A DNA stretch of 41,146 bases from Roseibacillus ishigakijimensis (GCF_016595415.1 NZ_JAENIO010000038.1:1-41146); one strand, 5' to 3'; shown: positions 15,064 through 23,462, numbered from the stretch's first letter. Notes: generated by a model from the sequence alone, not told the origin. Translations and numbers: made by a program.

Positions 15064-15531
15064 TCAGGCTGCTGGAACGATGGTCTTGGTCACCGTTCCA
15101 TCGATTTGGAAGGTGCAGGTCTGAGTGATTTTCCCATTCACCTCAGAGGGCACGGAGGTATCCTCGACAATCGCGGTGCCGGAGTATTCGACTTTTCCTT
15201 CCGCATTTCCATTCGGGTAGAGCTTGAAGGTGATGGTGTCGCCCACGTTGGTCACATCGAGAACTCCGGTGGTGCCGATGTCTTGTCCTTCCTGCCAAAA
15301 GTGCTCGGTGGTCAGGTTGAAATCCGTTCCATTGGTCCACTTCCGGTTTCCCTTGGGCCCGACTGCGGAACCGCCATCGCCATTGCTGGCCATGCAGGCC
15401 GCACTCTCGCTCTGAATGTCCGCTGTCCCGTTGAGGGTCCAACTGGTGAGGCAAGGAATCTCTTCCGTGGTCGCCCCGCTTGTGATTTCGATGATTCCGT
15501 CAATTCCTCGGATGATTTCTCCTGTTGGCAT
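15064..15531 (-). CDS. Major tail tube protein
   Basis: A 155-residue beta-rich protein of the size and style of siphophage tail tube subunits. It starts MPTGEIIRGIDGIIEITSG and contains EIPCLTSWTLNGTADIQSES, WTNGTDFNLTTEHFW, GDTITFKLYPNGNAEGKVEYSGTAIVED and KITQTCTFQIDGTVTKT, the repeated strands of the tube fold. It lies between the tail terminator and the G/GT chaperone and is followed by a strong terminator, as expected for a highly expressed subunit. CTTTCTG precedes the ATG by 4 nt (15536-15542 on the plus strand). Confidence 0.87.
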   Translation of the reverse strand: MPTGEIIRGIDGIIEITSGATTEEIPCLTSWTLNGTADIQSESAACMASNGDGGSAVGPKGNRKWTNGTDFNLTTEHFWQEGQDIGTTGVLDVTNVGDTITFKLYPNGNAEGKVEYSGTAIVEDTSVPSEVNGKITQTCTFQIDGTVTKTIVPAA

Positions 15532-15547
15532 GGCTCAGAAAGGCGGG

Positions 15548-15985
15548 TCAGTCGCTCAGGGAAATAGAATCCTCATACTCCGCCCGCCAAGTGGTCACGA
15601 GGTCGCCCGCCCGCTGCTTGCCGTGCTGGGTGGGGCGGAACTCGGCACTGGCGAGGAAAAGGATTCGCACTCCGGGGATGTCCCCCGCCATCGCCGCCTT
15701 GAGGATGCGTTGTTCCAGCTCTTCAAGAAGCGCATCCGCCTCAGCATCGGCATCGGTGGCACTATCGAGGTGGAAGTCGACGTTGATCGACAGGGTGCGC
15801 TCCATGGTCGCCATCCCCCGCATCATGTGGAGATTGTCGGTCTCGGTCTCGTTGAGATAGACGCTGGCGAAGGGTGTTCGCTCCACGGTGTCGAGCTTGT
15901 AGAGAGCCACGTTGCCGGGAGAAAACCCGGCGAGGGATTCCACCAGCTCAAGGACTTTGTTTCGGATCGCAAGTCGTTTGCTCAC
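15548..15985 (-). CDS. Tail terminator / minor tail protein (gpU-like)
   Basis: A 145-residue protein starting with GTG at 15985, overlapping the previous stop as GTGA. It opens with a helix (MSKRLAIRNKVLELVESL), then PFASVYLNETETDNLHMM, a negatively charged region and a C-terminal TTWRAEYEDSISLSD. Size, position directly before the tail tube gene and this helix-then-sheet layout match tail terminator proteins, which stop tube growth and join tail to head. Family assignment is by position and general pattern, not by a diagnostic motif. Confidence 0.65.
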   Translation of the reverse strand: MSKRLAIRNKVLELVESLAGFSPGNVALYKLDTVERTPFASVYLNETETDNLHMMRGMATMERTLSINVDFHLDSATDADAEADALLEELEQRILKAAMAGDIPGVRILFLASAEFRPTQHGKQRAGDLVTTWRAEYEDSISLSD

Positions 15986-16194
15986 TTCTTCCCCCCTTGT
16001 TCCTCTACCGGCATTTTCTTCTCCGAAGACTCGTCGTCGAGCCTCTTCTTGGCCTGCTCATACTCCTTCCGCAAAACCTCGCATGCCTTCTCTACAATCT
16101 CCTTCTTTTTCACCCTGAAGAACACGAAAACGACAATAGCTCCCAATAGAATCTCCAACAGAAAGGATAACCCCGAAATAAGCAGTTCATTCAT
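15982..16194 (-). CDS. Small single-span membrane protein
   Basis: A 70-residue protein with one N-terminal transmembrane helix (about residues 4-26, LLISGLSFLLEILLGAIVVFVFF) followed by a basic junction (RVKKK) and a charged coiled coil ending GGKK. It overlaps both neighbours by 4 nt (ATGA and GTGA). A membrane protein inside the head-tail connector cluster is unexpected. It could be a holin-type lysis protein placed away from the endolysin or a superinfection-related membrane protein; nothing decides between these. CTTTCTG is present 8 nt upstream (16203-16209). Confidence 0.68.
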   Translation of the reverse strand: MNELLISGLSFLLEILLGAIVVFVFFRVKKKEIVEKACEVLRKEYEQAKKRLDDESSEKKMPVEEQGGKK

Positions 16195-16493
16195 TCCGTC
16201 AGCAGAAAGGTGGTCTGCGTGCCATCGCTCAGGCGGTCCACGATGGTTTTTTCTTTGCCGCCTATGATGACCTTGTCTCCTTCGGTGAACTCGCCCGCAT
16301 CGGCGGTGGGCACGGTCACTTGAGGCTGCAAGGCATGGTGGCTGGCGCGCCCGGTCAGGTTCTCCTCGGTCACCGCATCCTCGGGGATGCCGACCGTCTC
16401 CACTCTCCCGGTGCCATCGTGGCGACACAAAGAGACCGGAGTGGTGAACTCCGGTCCCCAGAAGACGCGCTCGTCTTGGTCAAGCGTGGGCAT
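16191..16493 (-). CDS. Head-tail joining protein (gpFII-like)
   Basis: A 100-residue protein. The C-terminal part, EGDKVIIGGKEKTIVDRLSDGTQTTFLLTE, has the pattern of small lambda gpFII-like connectors, which end with a hairpin around an RLxDG turn. The N-terminal part begins MPTLDQDERVFWGPEF. It lies between the capsid gene and the tail terminator, where head closure proteins are found. Its start (TAATG) overlaps the stop of the preceding small gene. Confidence 0.6.
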   Translation of the reverse strand: MPTLDQDERVFWGPEFTTPVSLCRHDGTGRVETVGIPEDAVTEENLTGRASHHALQPQVTVPTADAGEFTEGDKVIIGGKEKTIVDRLSDGTQTTFLLTE

Positions 16494-16732
16494 TACTTGG
16501 CGGGTGATTTCTCAACCGGGGTCTTGCCAGCCTTCGCCTTGTCGGCGCGGGCCTTGGCCGCTTTCCCGGCCTCGGGGTCGAGGCTCCAACGGTTGCTGGC
16601 GAGGAGTTTCCCTGCTTCCCCACTCTCGCGGGGGCCGAAGGTTTTCTTCTCGCCGGGCTCGTGGTGGCCGCCTTTGCCATCGAGGCAACGGGCAGTGCAA
16701 TAGATGGTCATGGCGCGGTTATCATCAGACAT
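16493..16732 (-). CDS. Small basic head-region protein, unknown function
   Basis: A 79-residue protein with a compact N-terminal part (MTIYCTARCLDGKGGHHEPGEKKTF) and a Lys/Ala/Pro-rich basic tail (KAAKARADKAKAGKTPVEKSPAK). No family recognised. It is immediately downstream of the capsid gene and upstream of the connector gene, so it may take part in head completion. The ATG at 16732 has neither a Shine-Dalgarno sequence nor the CTTTCTG element. Confidence 0.65.
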   Translation of the reverse strand: MSDDNRAMTIYCTARCLDGKGGHHEPGEKKTFGPRESGEAGKLLASNRWSLDPEAGKAAKARADKAKAGKTPVEKSPAK

Positions 16733-16759
16733 AGTTATTCGTTTTCTACGGGTTAGGGA

Positions 16760-18757
16760 TTAGGAGTTGTCGACTTCGAGGTCGTCGATGACGGCGAAGC
16801 ACGCAGGGCGCGGGATGGCCATGTCGGCATCGAGGAAGACGCGGAGGGTCTTGCCCCCGGTGTTGCGCTTGGTGGTGTCGTCGAGGTCGATTTCCATCGC
16901 GCCCCAGGTGCCGATGTAGAGCTCGGAGGGCTTGCCATAGAGCACCACGCTAGCGGCATCGCCTGCAGCGGTGTTGGGCAGGAGATTGGTGAGGCGGGCA
17001 GAGCCAATCGCAGTGCGGAGACGGGTCACGTCCTCGCGGTCATAATCCGCCACGAAGAGACCCGAACCGGCATCGGTCTTGACCTTAGCGAACTCGCCCG
17101 CGGTGTGCTCGGCCATCAGAAGGGCGGTGTCTGGGCTGGCCGCATTGGCGATGCCGAGGGCTTGGCGCAGCTCGATGAGCACGTCACGCGAGTAGGTGCC
17201 CAGCGTGCCGACCATGGAAGAAACCGAACCGACTCCGGCAGTGTTCAGAATGCCCTCGGGCTCGGTAGCGGTGCCTGCCCCGTTGTATGCGGTGTTTTCC
17301 AAGGCGAGGGCCGCGCCCTTACGAAGAGAGTTGGCAAGGAGCCCTTCGATATTGGGAGTCGACTGCTTGTCGGCCCGGCGGGTGAAGGGGATGCGAGCGG
17401 CGAGGGTCTTGAAGTTGAGCGCCACTTGGCCCAACTGATAATTGCCCTCGGTGGGCTCGTCATCTTCCCCGATCCAATAGAACTCGGGATTGAGCAGCTC
17501 GACGGGGATTTCCGCATCACCGACGAGACCGGGAATCATGGTGACTCCGAGGCCGAGCAAGACGGACTGCTCGCGCAGAGACTCCACAAAGAGTTCATCG
17601 AGCAATTCGGTCTCGACCACGTTGGAAACGGTATCAGACTGACCGCCTCCGGTGAGAGAGACACTCATCAAGTTGCGCTGTCCGCCAAAGACCTTCTGAG
17701 CGAGGGACGGATTCTTCGGAGTCCAACCGCGAAGAAGGATGTCCATGGGAATCGCCACCGACCGGCTGTCAGCATCCTTGCCTTTGGCTTCCTTGACGGC
17801 TCGGGACATTTCCAGCTCGTAGCCAGCGACCTTCTCCAGATTGCCGTAACGGATGCCATCCATCACATTCTTGAGGCTGTAGCGCTTCTGCTCTTTGCCG
17901 GTCGCGCCAATATCGGCTTGCGACAGTTTGGGAGCATTGGAACGGATGTGCTCAAGGGCCTGCTCGTTGAACTGGTCGAGGCTCATGCCCTCGTCGATGG
18001 CGCGCTCGGCGATTTCGGTCAGGTCATAGCCCTTGGTGCCCTTGGCGGCATTGCGAATCTTGAGTTGGCGCTCGCGCTCATCACGCTTGGCCTGCTCGCG
18101 AACTTCGCTCACGTCGATTTTGGGGGCCTTGGGCTCTTCGGTGGGTGGGTCTGCGGTTTTGGGCATATTGCGGTCTTTGTTGTCGGGTTCAGAAAGGGCG
18201 GGTTTTTTGCGCTCCTTGTAACTGCGGCCAGAGCCAACAGAACGGTCGGCAGGGATGGGGCACAGGGTGGCCTCGATGGGCTCCCAATCGGTCACCCGGT
18301 AGTAATCGCCGGTGTCGTCGCTCTTCACATGGTCCCAGGCATGGACGCGGTAGCCCACGGAGACGTTTTTCAAGATGCCCTCATCCCAATCGCGCTTTTT
18401 CTCCTGCGCAAAATCGCTGCTGCCAAAGCGGATCCGGCAGTAGAGGAACCCGCCCTCGACCCGGGAACTCTCCACGATGCCGAGTTGCTGGCTACGGTCG
18501 TGCATCCAGAGGAGCGGAGCATTGCCACTGGCGAGCCAATCGAGGCGGACCTCGCCGGGCTGGTGGCCGAGAATCTCGAACTCGTCGCGCCAGATTTCAA
18601 CCGGCGCGTCTGAGGCGAGCTTGAACTCGTAAACGTCGGGCTTCCCCTCTTCCTCGGCGCGGACTTTCTCGAAGCTCTCGATAGAGAGAGCCCGGGTCTG
18701 GACTTGGGAGGGCTCGGGGTTCTTGCGGGTGCGGTAAGGGGCGGGGTCTTCGGACAT
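16760..18757 (-). CDS. Fused prohead protease and HK97-fold major capsid protein
   Basis: A 665-residue protein made of two head functions that are separate genes in most phages. Residues about 40-175 are an S78-type prohead protease with likely catalytic His86 (LLWMHDRSQQLGIV) and Ser133 (LKNVSVGYRVH). Residues about 200-290 are a helical, charged scaffold-like segment. Residues about 330-665 are an HK97 gp5-type capsid domain (VETELLDELFVESLREQSVL, NFKTLAARIPFTRRADKQST, ALENTAYNGAGTATEPEGIL). Met198 begins MPKTADPP, preceded by a buried CTTTCTG copy (18190-18196), which suggests that the capsid gene once had its own start and may still be initiated there. Autocleavage between the parts is expected during head maturation. 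Confidence 0.9.
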   Translation of the reverse strand: MSEDPAPYRTRKNPEPSQVQTRALSIESFEKVRAEEEGKPDVYEFKLASDAPVEIWRDEFEILGHQPGEVRLDWLASGNAPLLWMHDRSQQLGIVESSRVEGGFLYCRIRFGSSDFAQEKKRDWDEGILKNVSVGYRVHAWDHVKSDDTGDYYRVTDWEPIEATLCPIPADRSVGSGRSYKERKKPALSEPDNKDRNMPKTADPPTEEPKAPKIDVSEVREQAKRDERERQLKIRNAAKGTKGYDLTEIAERAIDEGMSLDQFNEQALEHIRSNAPKLSQADIGATGKEQKRYSLKNVMDGIRYGNLEKVAGYELEMSRAVKEAKGKDADSRSVAIPMDILLRGWTPKNPSLAQKVFGGQRNLMSVSLTGGGQSDTVSNVVETELLDELFVESLREQSVLLGLGVTMIPGLVGDAEIPVELLNPEFYWIGEDDEPTEGNYQLGQVALNFKTLAARIPFTRRADKQSTPNIEGLLANSLRKGAALALENTAYNGAGTATEPEGILNTAGVGSVSSMVGTLGTYSRDVLIELRQALGIANAASPDTALLMAEHTAGEFAKVKTDAGSGLFVADYDREDVTRLRTAIGSARLTNLLPNTAAGDAASVVLYGKPSELYIGTWGAMEIDLDDTTKRNTGGKTLRVFLDADMAIPRPACFAVIDDLEVDNS

Positions 18758-18772
18758 GAGGCAGAAAGAGCC

Positions 18773-19108
18773 TCATTTCATAGCTTCCCAATCCTCATGG
18801 ATCAGCTCGACCACGGCCCCCGCCTCGATGGCGTCGGCGACAAGGACATCGTCGGCGGCGGTAAACCGCCAACCGTCGATAGAGATAAGAAGCCGCCCGG
18901 AACCGTCATTGGCGGTGGCAAGGTCCTCTGGAAGGGGCAAGCCCCGCACCGTCACAGCCGAGGTTCCCTCGCCATGAGGGTAACCGCGCGATTCGTCGAT
19001 CTGAGCACAGAGGGCCGGGTAGGCCTCAGGCGAAACCGCGAAAAAGCGCAGGCCAGTCGCCGCGAGGCTGGCTTCAAGAGGGGTCAATTCTAGTTCTTCG
19101 GGGTTCAT
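18773..19108 (-). CDS. Small head-region protein, unknown function
   Basis: A 111-residue acidic protein (MNPEELELTPLEASLAATGL..., DGSGRLLISIDGWRFTAADDVLVADAI). No family recognised. It overlaps the preceding LamG-like gene as ATGA and lies just before the protease-capsid fusion, so it is co-translated with head genes. It could be a minor head or decoration component; this is inference from position. Confidence 0.68.
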   Translation of the reverse strand: MNPEELELTPLEASLAATGLRFFAVSPEAYPALCAQIDESRGYPHGEGTSAVTVRGLPLPEDLATANDGSGRLLISIDGWRFTAADDVLVADAIEAGAVVELIHEDWEAMK

Positions 19109-20439
19109 GATGCCGGCAGGTTGTATTTTCGGAGAAGGTGTGCGGTGATGGCCTCTCGGTTGACGTTGTAGGGGGCGAGGATGATTTCTTGGACGAATGC
19201 AGCATGGTTGTTAGCGCCCACCCCGCTCCCGAATAGGTTGACTTTATTAGGTGACAGAGCGCTCAAGTCTGCGGTTGAGGTTCCTACGCTCACACCGTTC
19301 ACAAATAGCTCTTGAGACATTGCCGATACTCGGGATTCTACTAAGACCAGACCATTCAATGTCGGGCTAGCCATCAACAAAGAGCCCGAATAGGCAATGC
19401 GAGCAACGTCCGTGCTTCCTAGCGCAATAATCCCCGTGCTGTTGTTATCTGTGTTCGTATCTTTTTGAAGGGATACCAAGCGCCCGAAAGCATCTCCGCC
19501 CAGCGGTTTATAAACGGCGAAAAGGGAAAACTCGCCAATAGGCTCAGACAAAGCCACGGTCATGTAGTCATCAACACCATCGGTCCGCAACGTAGGACGC
19601 CCGATAATTGCGGCGGGATTGGTGCCGCTGGCGTTGAGAGATAGGCCGTCAGGAGACGATCCAAAGTGATCGGCCTCTCTAAAATCAAAATCATGGTCTG
19701 GAGCGGCCGCCGGGTTGGCTCCCCACCAGAGGGAGGCATGAGTCACTGCGTGGCCAAGAGTGTGCCCAAGACGGACTGCGTCGAACGGGTCACTCGAAAC
19801 GGTGTGTGGCTTACTTGAAATCAAAGACCAGCTCACTCCGTCCGTCGACCCGTAGAAATCAGTCGAGGCACCGGCCCGATGAATAACTCTGACGTGGGTC
19901 AGCGAATCTGGGCTCATATCATAGAATTCACTGAGATAAACTGACGACCCCCCCACATCCTTTGATTCAATCTTACCCCATACCGTCTCAGGTAAGTTTT
20001 CACCATAAACGTAAAGAGACCCCCTGTTTGCGCCCTCATGATTGAGGGTGAGGAGATGGTCGCCTGTAGGCGGTTGATCCTCCCAAGTTGGCAAAAACGA
20101 ATACTGAATGGTGTAGCTTCCGCCGCCGAAAGCAACCGATCGGTCAAAGAAGTTGCCGACGACGCCAGGCAAATGCCCGTAACCCTGCCCCCCAATCAAC
20201 GGCAGTGCCTCCGGCTGCGCGGTCGCGGTGCCTTGGGTGGCATTGGAACCCGCGTTGCTCCCGCTCGCCCGGTTAGGAATCGTCGCAACGCCCGCCCGAT
20301 AAACCGCGAGCCCCCCTCCCGCCGCCTGCATGTCTTCCGCGGAGAGCCAAAGGTAGGGGTTAGCGGCCGCGATGGGGTCCGCAGGCTGGATTGTCAGCGG
20401 GACAGTCAGCGGCTGTCGCAAGGATCTCGTCAGATTCAT
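19105..20439 (-). CDS. LamG/concanavalin-like protein in the head gene cluster
   Basis: A 444-residue protein with two jelly-roll-type domains. The first covers about residues 25-240 (NPYLWLSAEDMQAAGGGLAVY, SYTIQYSFLP, HVRVIHRAG, DAVRLGHTLG). The second covers about 265-444 (DGVDDYMTVALSEPIGEFSLFAVYKPL, FVNGVSVGTST, then AAFVQEIILAPYNVNREAITAHLLRKYNL), a common C-terminal signature of LamG-like folds. Such domains bind glycans. Position between portal and capsid, coupled by ATGA overlaps on both sides, suggests a head decoration or head fibre, not a tail fibre. No catalytic residues seen. Confidence 0.75.
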   Translation of the reverse strand: MNLTRSLRQPLTVPLTIQPADPIAAANPYLWLSAEDMQAAGGGLAVYRAGVATIPNRASGSNAGSNATQGTATAQPEALPLIGGQGYGHLPGVVGNFFDRSVAFGGGSYTIQYSFLPTWEDQPPTGDHLLTLNHEGANRGSLYVYGENLPETVWGKIESKDVGGSSVYLSEFYDMSPDSLTHVRVIHRAGASTDFYGSTDGVSWSLISSKPHTVSSDPFDAVRLGHTLGHAVTHASLWWGANPAAAPDHDFDFREADHFGSSPDGLSLNASGTNPAAIIGRPTLRTDGVDDYMTVALSEPIGEFSLFAVYKPLGGDAFGRLVSLQKDTNTDNNSTGIIALGSTDVARIAYSGSLLMASPTLNGLVLVESRVSAMSQELFVNGVSVGTSTADLSALSPNKVNLFGSGVGANNHAAFVQEIILAPYNVNREAITAHLLRKYNLPAS

Positions 20440-20690
20440 GGCAGGATTCGCGAGAGAGTGACCTCGGCAGCGTCAGTGATTGTAACCGTAATCAGACCCG
20501 GTCCCATGTAGAGCCCCTCCCTGACCTCATCGTCCGCCGCGTCAAACCCTTCAAAAGCGAGCCCGTTTTTTGCGACCGTCACCGTTCCCGCTGAGGGCTT
20601 GGAATGCACCTCGAACAATCCACCCTCGGGGACATGCACATTTTCCGTGGCGGTCATGACGATAGGCCGCTCTCTTAAAATCGTTGCCAT
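20436..20690 (-). CDS. Small beta-rich head-region protein
   Basis: An 84-residue protein predicted to be mainly beta strands (VHVPEGGLFEVHSK, GTVTVAKNGLAFEG, GPGLITVTITDAAEVTLSRI). No family recognised. It lies between the portal and the LamG-like gene and overlaps the latter as ATGA, so it may anchor or assemble that protein on the head. CTTTCTG (20696-20702) is 5 nt before the ATG. Confidence 0.68.
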   Translation of the reverse strand: MATILRERPIVMTATENVHVPEGGLFEVHSKPSAGTVTVAKNGLAFEGFDAADDEVREGLYMGPGLITVTITDAAEVTLSRILP

Positions 20691-20702
20691 GGCTTCAGAA
20701 AG

Positions 20703-22346
20703 TCACCCTTCCTCCTCTTCCTCATCCTGCACCGTGGCCACCGCCTTCGGGTCCGGCGCGCGGGGCTCGATGCCTTTGTCGCGCATGTAAGATTCTTCCT
20801 CGGCGAGCTCGTCGATCACGTCCTCGAACTCGCGGCCATCGGACTCGGCAATGAGCTTGCGGCGGGTGGTGAGGCCAAGAGCGAGGGCGGTTTCATGCGC
20901 TTTGAGCTCCTTGAGCGGGTCCACCCATGACCAACCACGGGGCACGAAGAGGAAGGTTTCATTCTCCACCAGCTTGGCGAGCTTGCCCTTGTCGATGGAA
21001 AGCGCGTTGTTGAAGGTTTGTAGACTCGCCCAACGCTCGAAATGCGGTTCCATCAGCTCCGCAGAGAGGAAGTTTTGCAGCTCCCGCCAGACATCGCGCT
21101 GGCTCAGTTCCCCGGTGCGGCTGCTGGTGTAATTGACGCCCTCGAGGTCGTTGGCCATGCCGTGGTATTGATCGCCGAAGCCGCTGGCCATGCCGCGAAG
21201 CATGCGCTTCTCGAACTCCTCGAAATTGGCCGGCGGATAGTCGGTATCGAAGCTCTCCAGCCCGTCGACGTAGGAAGGCAATTGCTCGAACATGCCGAAA
21301 CCCGCCCGCTGCACGAGGGTCGCATCATCGTTCACATCCTCGGTCTGCTCGTCATCCTCCTCGATGTAATTACCAAGGATGCCGTAGTCGTCCGCCTTCT
21401 CTTGGTTGACCTTGTAGAAGCCGACCTTGCCCGCCGCCACGATGCCGCCGATAACAATGGCCTTCTCGAATTGATTGATGAGATGCGCCCGCAAGGCCGC
21501 GCTCGCCAGCATGGAAACGCCCCGGGTCTGGCCGGGTAGCTCCGAAACAAACGAGTGCGTGATGAACTCGGCGGGCACACGCTGGTGCTTGTAGAGGCTC
21601 CGGTTGGTGAAGATATGTTCCTGCGGGTGGCGCTCCAGAATCCAATAGGCAACGGGCATGTTGTCGCCATCGCACTCGACGCCCATTTTGACCTGGTTCC
21701 CATTGGGCAAGGTCTCGTTTTTCATCCAATCCAGCCGGGCGGGGTCGATGAACTCGATGCCGTAGCGGAACTTGTTCTTGGTGGTGCCATCGTGGTGGCG
21801 AATGAGCACCTCGCCATCAATGACGAGGCAAGACATCCAGAGCGCCTGCACCTCGCGCAGGCTCAATCGCCCGTCCACGGTGGGGCGATTCTTTTTCTTC
21901 CCCGCCGCCCGGTAGAGGGCCTCGAGGTCGGTGTTAAAAACCTTGTCGAGCTTGCCGAAGTTTTTCCCGCCGGAGAGCTTAGCCCGTGCCTGAAACTTGA
22001 GGCCATGGGGCCCGACCACGTTGGATTTCACCCGCCGGATGAAGGCACGGGCATAGTCATTATTCCGCGCAAGGTCCCGGCACCGGGCGCGAATGCGGTC
22101 CATGTTGGTGTAAATCGCCCCGTCCGCTGTCGAGTCCCGCGCATCCCAGCCGATGCAATCATCCAGCTCGCCGACATCGTAGGAGCGCTTCCGCATGGGC
22201 ACAGCTTGGCGGTGGGCATGCTTTTTGGCCGCTGGCGGGCCGAAAGTGGAGCGTTTCCGCGCCGGAAGGGCCCCGATGGGCTCGAATCGGGCCGGATTAG
22301 GCGGGGTGAGGACGGGGATCTTCTCTTTTCGGGGCCAAAGTCGCAT
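20703..22346 (-). CDS. Portal protein (lambda gpB family)
   Basis: A 547-residue portal subunit, forming the dodecameric ring through which DNA is packaged. The lambda-type signature is clear: CRDLARNNDYARAFIRRV followed by KSNVVGPHGLKFQAR, then SLREVQALWMSCLVIDGEVLI, YGIEFIDPARLDWM, and QTRGVSMLASAALRAHLINQF. The C-terminus is highly acidic (DEEEEEG). It follows the terminase and gpW-like genes in standard order. CTTTCTG is found 5 nt upstream of the ATG (22352-22358). Confidence 0.94.
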   Translation of the reverse strand: MRLWPRKEKIPVLTPPNPARFEPIGALPARKRSTFGPPAAKKHAHRQAVPMRKRSYDVGELDDCIGWDARDSTADGAIYTNMDRIRARCRDLARNNDYARAFIRRVKSNVVGPHGLKFQARAKLSGGKNFGKLDKVFNTDLEALYRAAGKKKNRPTVDGRLSLREVQALWMSCLVIDGEVLIRHHDGTTKNKFRYGIEFIDPARLDWMKNETLPNGNQVKMGVECDGDNMPVAYWILERHPQEHIFTNRSLYKHQRVPAEFITHSFVSELPGQTRGVSMLASAALRAHLINQFEKAIVIGGIVAAGKVGFYKVNQEKADDYGILGNYIEEDDEQTEDVNDDATLVQRAGFGMFEQLPSYVDGLESFDTDYPPANFEEFEKRMLRGMASGFGDQYHGMANDLEGVNYTSSRTGELSQRDVWRELQNFLSAELMEPHFERWASLQTFNNALSIDKGKLAKLVENETFLFVPRGWSWVDPLKELKAHETALALGLTTRRKLIAESDGREFEDVIDELAEEESYMRDKGIEPRAPDPKAVATVQDEEEEEG

Positions 22347-22375
22347 GGGGTCAGAAAGCGACTCTTCACGCTAGC

Positions 22376-22606
22376 TTAGTTGTTGTCTAAGCTCCTAACT
22401 TCATCCTCAAGCTCTAAGATTTTTGCCCTTGCTGATAGCAAGGCAGCAATCAACTCCTCAAAGTCGAATGGCCCAATAACCTTGTCGTGAACGCTTCTTT
22501 TACCGTCCTCACGGAGAGATTTTAGAATTGCGTCGATTCTATCGAGCGATTCATCCGCAGGGACTGGCGAGAACAATACTTCAAAATCGTAGGGCAAATC
22601 CTTCAT
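22376..22606 (-). CDS. Small coiled-coil protein, probable cargo
   Basis: A 76-residue acidic protein (MKDLPYDFEVLFSPVPADESLDRI..., FEELIAALLSARAKILELEDEVRSLDNN) with a C-terminal coiled coil. No family recognised. The DNA is noticeably more AT-rich than the portal and gpW-like genes on either side, and the start lacks both the late CTTTCTG element and a Shine-Dalgarno sequence. It looks like a later insertion between core head genes. Confidence 0.55.
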   Translation of the reverse strand: MKDLPYDFEVLFSPVPADESLDRIDAILKSLREDGKRSVHDKVIGPFDFEELIAALLSARAKILELEDEVRSLDNN

Positions 22607-22641
22607 AACGAGACCGACCTAATCTTTTTGGACCTTCAAAA

Positions 22642-23148
22642 TCAAATCCTAGTTTTTATCGGTCGCCAGCGGTCGGCACTCTTCCCGGTCTGGCGGATGA
22701 GTCGCCGCCGTTCCGCCCGCAGCTCTTCGAGGGTCATGCGGGTGAGCTGCCGCTGGCCCACGGTGGTCTGGATGCTGTAACTCTGCACCGCCCCGCCCGC
22801 GATGATGTCACGGATGGCCTGTTCGACGGCGGCAAGGTCTTTCTCGACCTGACTGCGCTTGTCCCCCGCAAGGGTCGGATCGGGAAGAACTTCCAAGCGC
22901 CCCCGGCGGATGATGGCCGCCTCGGTGCCATCGGTCACCTTGACCGCAAAATCCTTCACCCCCACCGCAATGGTCGAGGTCTGGGCCGGAGTCAGCGAAA
23001 CCACGAAGCCCCCCGCCCCATCGTCCACCATCGGGAACTCGTGAGCGGTGTTCTCGTCGGTCAGGTAAAGGGTCGCACTCCAATCGGGCGAAGGGTGGTC
23101 GGAGCTGCAAGCGGCGAATCCGGCGCTGGTGCCTTTGGTGAGGGTCAT
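22642..23148 (-). CDS. Head-tail joining protein with gpW-like C-terminal domain
   Basis: A 168-residue protein. The C-terminal 60 residues (QVEKDLAAVEQAIRDIIAG, VQSYSIQTTVGQRQLTRM, TLEELRAERRRLIRQ) have the helix-hairpin-helix layout of lambda gpW and stand directly between terminase and portal, as gpW does. The N-terminal 100 residues are an additional beta domain (SATLYLTDENTAHEF, GFVVSLTPAQTSTI, FAVKVTDGTEA). The frame is open up to 23175, but the ATG at 23148 is preceded by CTTTCTG with 4 nt spacing, which fixes the start. Confidence 0.72.
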   Translation of the reverse strand: MTLTKGTSAGFAACSSDHPSPDWSATLYLTDENTAHEFPMVDDGAGGFVVSLTPAQTSTIAVGVKDFAVKVTDGTEAAIIRRGRLEVLPDPTLAGDKRSQVEKDLAAVEQAIRDIIAGGAVQSYSIQTTVGQRQLTRMTLEELRAERRRLIRQTGKSADRWRPIKTRI

Positions 23149-23203
23149 GGGGCAGAAAGACCTACTGGACGGCACACAATGTGACTGTCAAACTCCGCCG
23201 CCT

Positions 23204-23458
23204 ATGCCTCGACAACAAAAACCTCCTGGATACGAAAACTGGACATGGGAAGAGATTAGATTGGGACGCAGACTTTCAAAGGCCGAGAAAAGAAATCGTC
23301 GGATGATGCGAGCATTTGGGGCCGAAGAACGAAAAGACGGCAGCTTCAAACCCCCAGAATCTTCAGAAGATAAATTTGTCTACTATCTGTTCCTATTTGG
23401 CCTATTACTTTTGAGTTTTGTTGTCATTTTGTTCTTCCCTGAAGGGTGCGCTTATTGA
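23204..23458 (+). CDS. Tail-anchored small membrane protein on the opposite strand
   Basis: An 84-residue protein encoded against the direction of all neighbours, in the 300-bp gap between the gpW-like and terminase genes. The N-terminal part is basic and hydrophilic (NWTWEEIRLGRRLSKAEKRNRRMMRAFGAEE) and the C-terminus is one strong transmembrane segment (YYLFLFGLLLLSFVVILFF) plus a short tail. The stop codon lies 5 bp from the terminase stop. Probably a cargo gene expressed on its own; possible roles include superinfection exclusion, but no family was recognised and no good promoter was found. Confidence 0.6.
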   Translation: MPRQQKPPGYENWTWEEIRLGRRLSKAEKRNRRMMRAFGAEERKDGSFKPPESSEDKFVYYLFLFGLLLLSFVVILFFPEGCAY

Positions 23459-23462
23459 GAAT

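Noticed and set aside
17105-18613. A 502-codon plus-strand open frame opposite the protease-capsid gene
   Set aside because: A shadow of the capsid gene's codon bias; no start signal and no recognisable domain, while the opposite strand has two clear domains.
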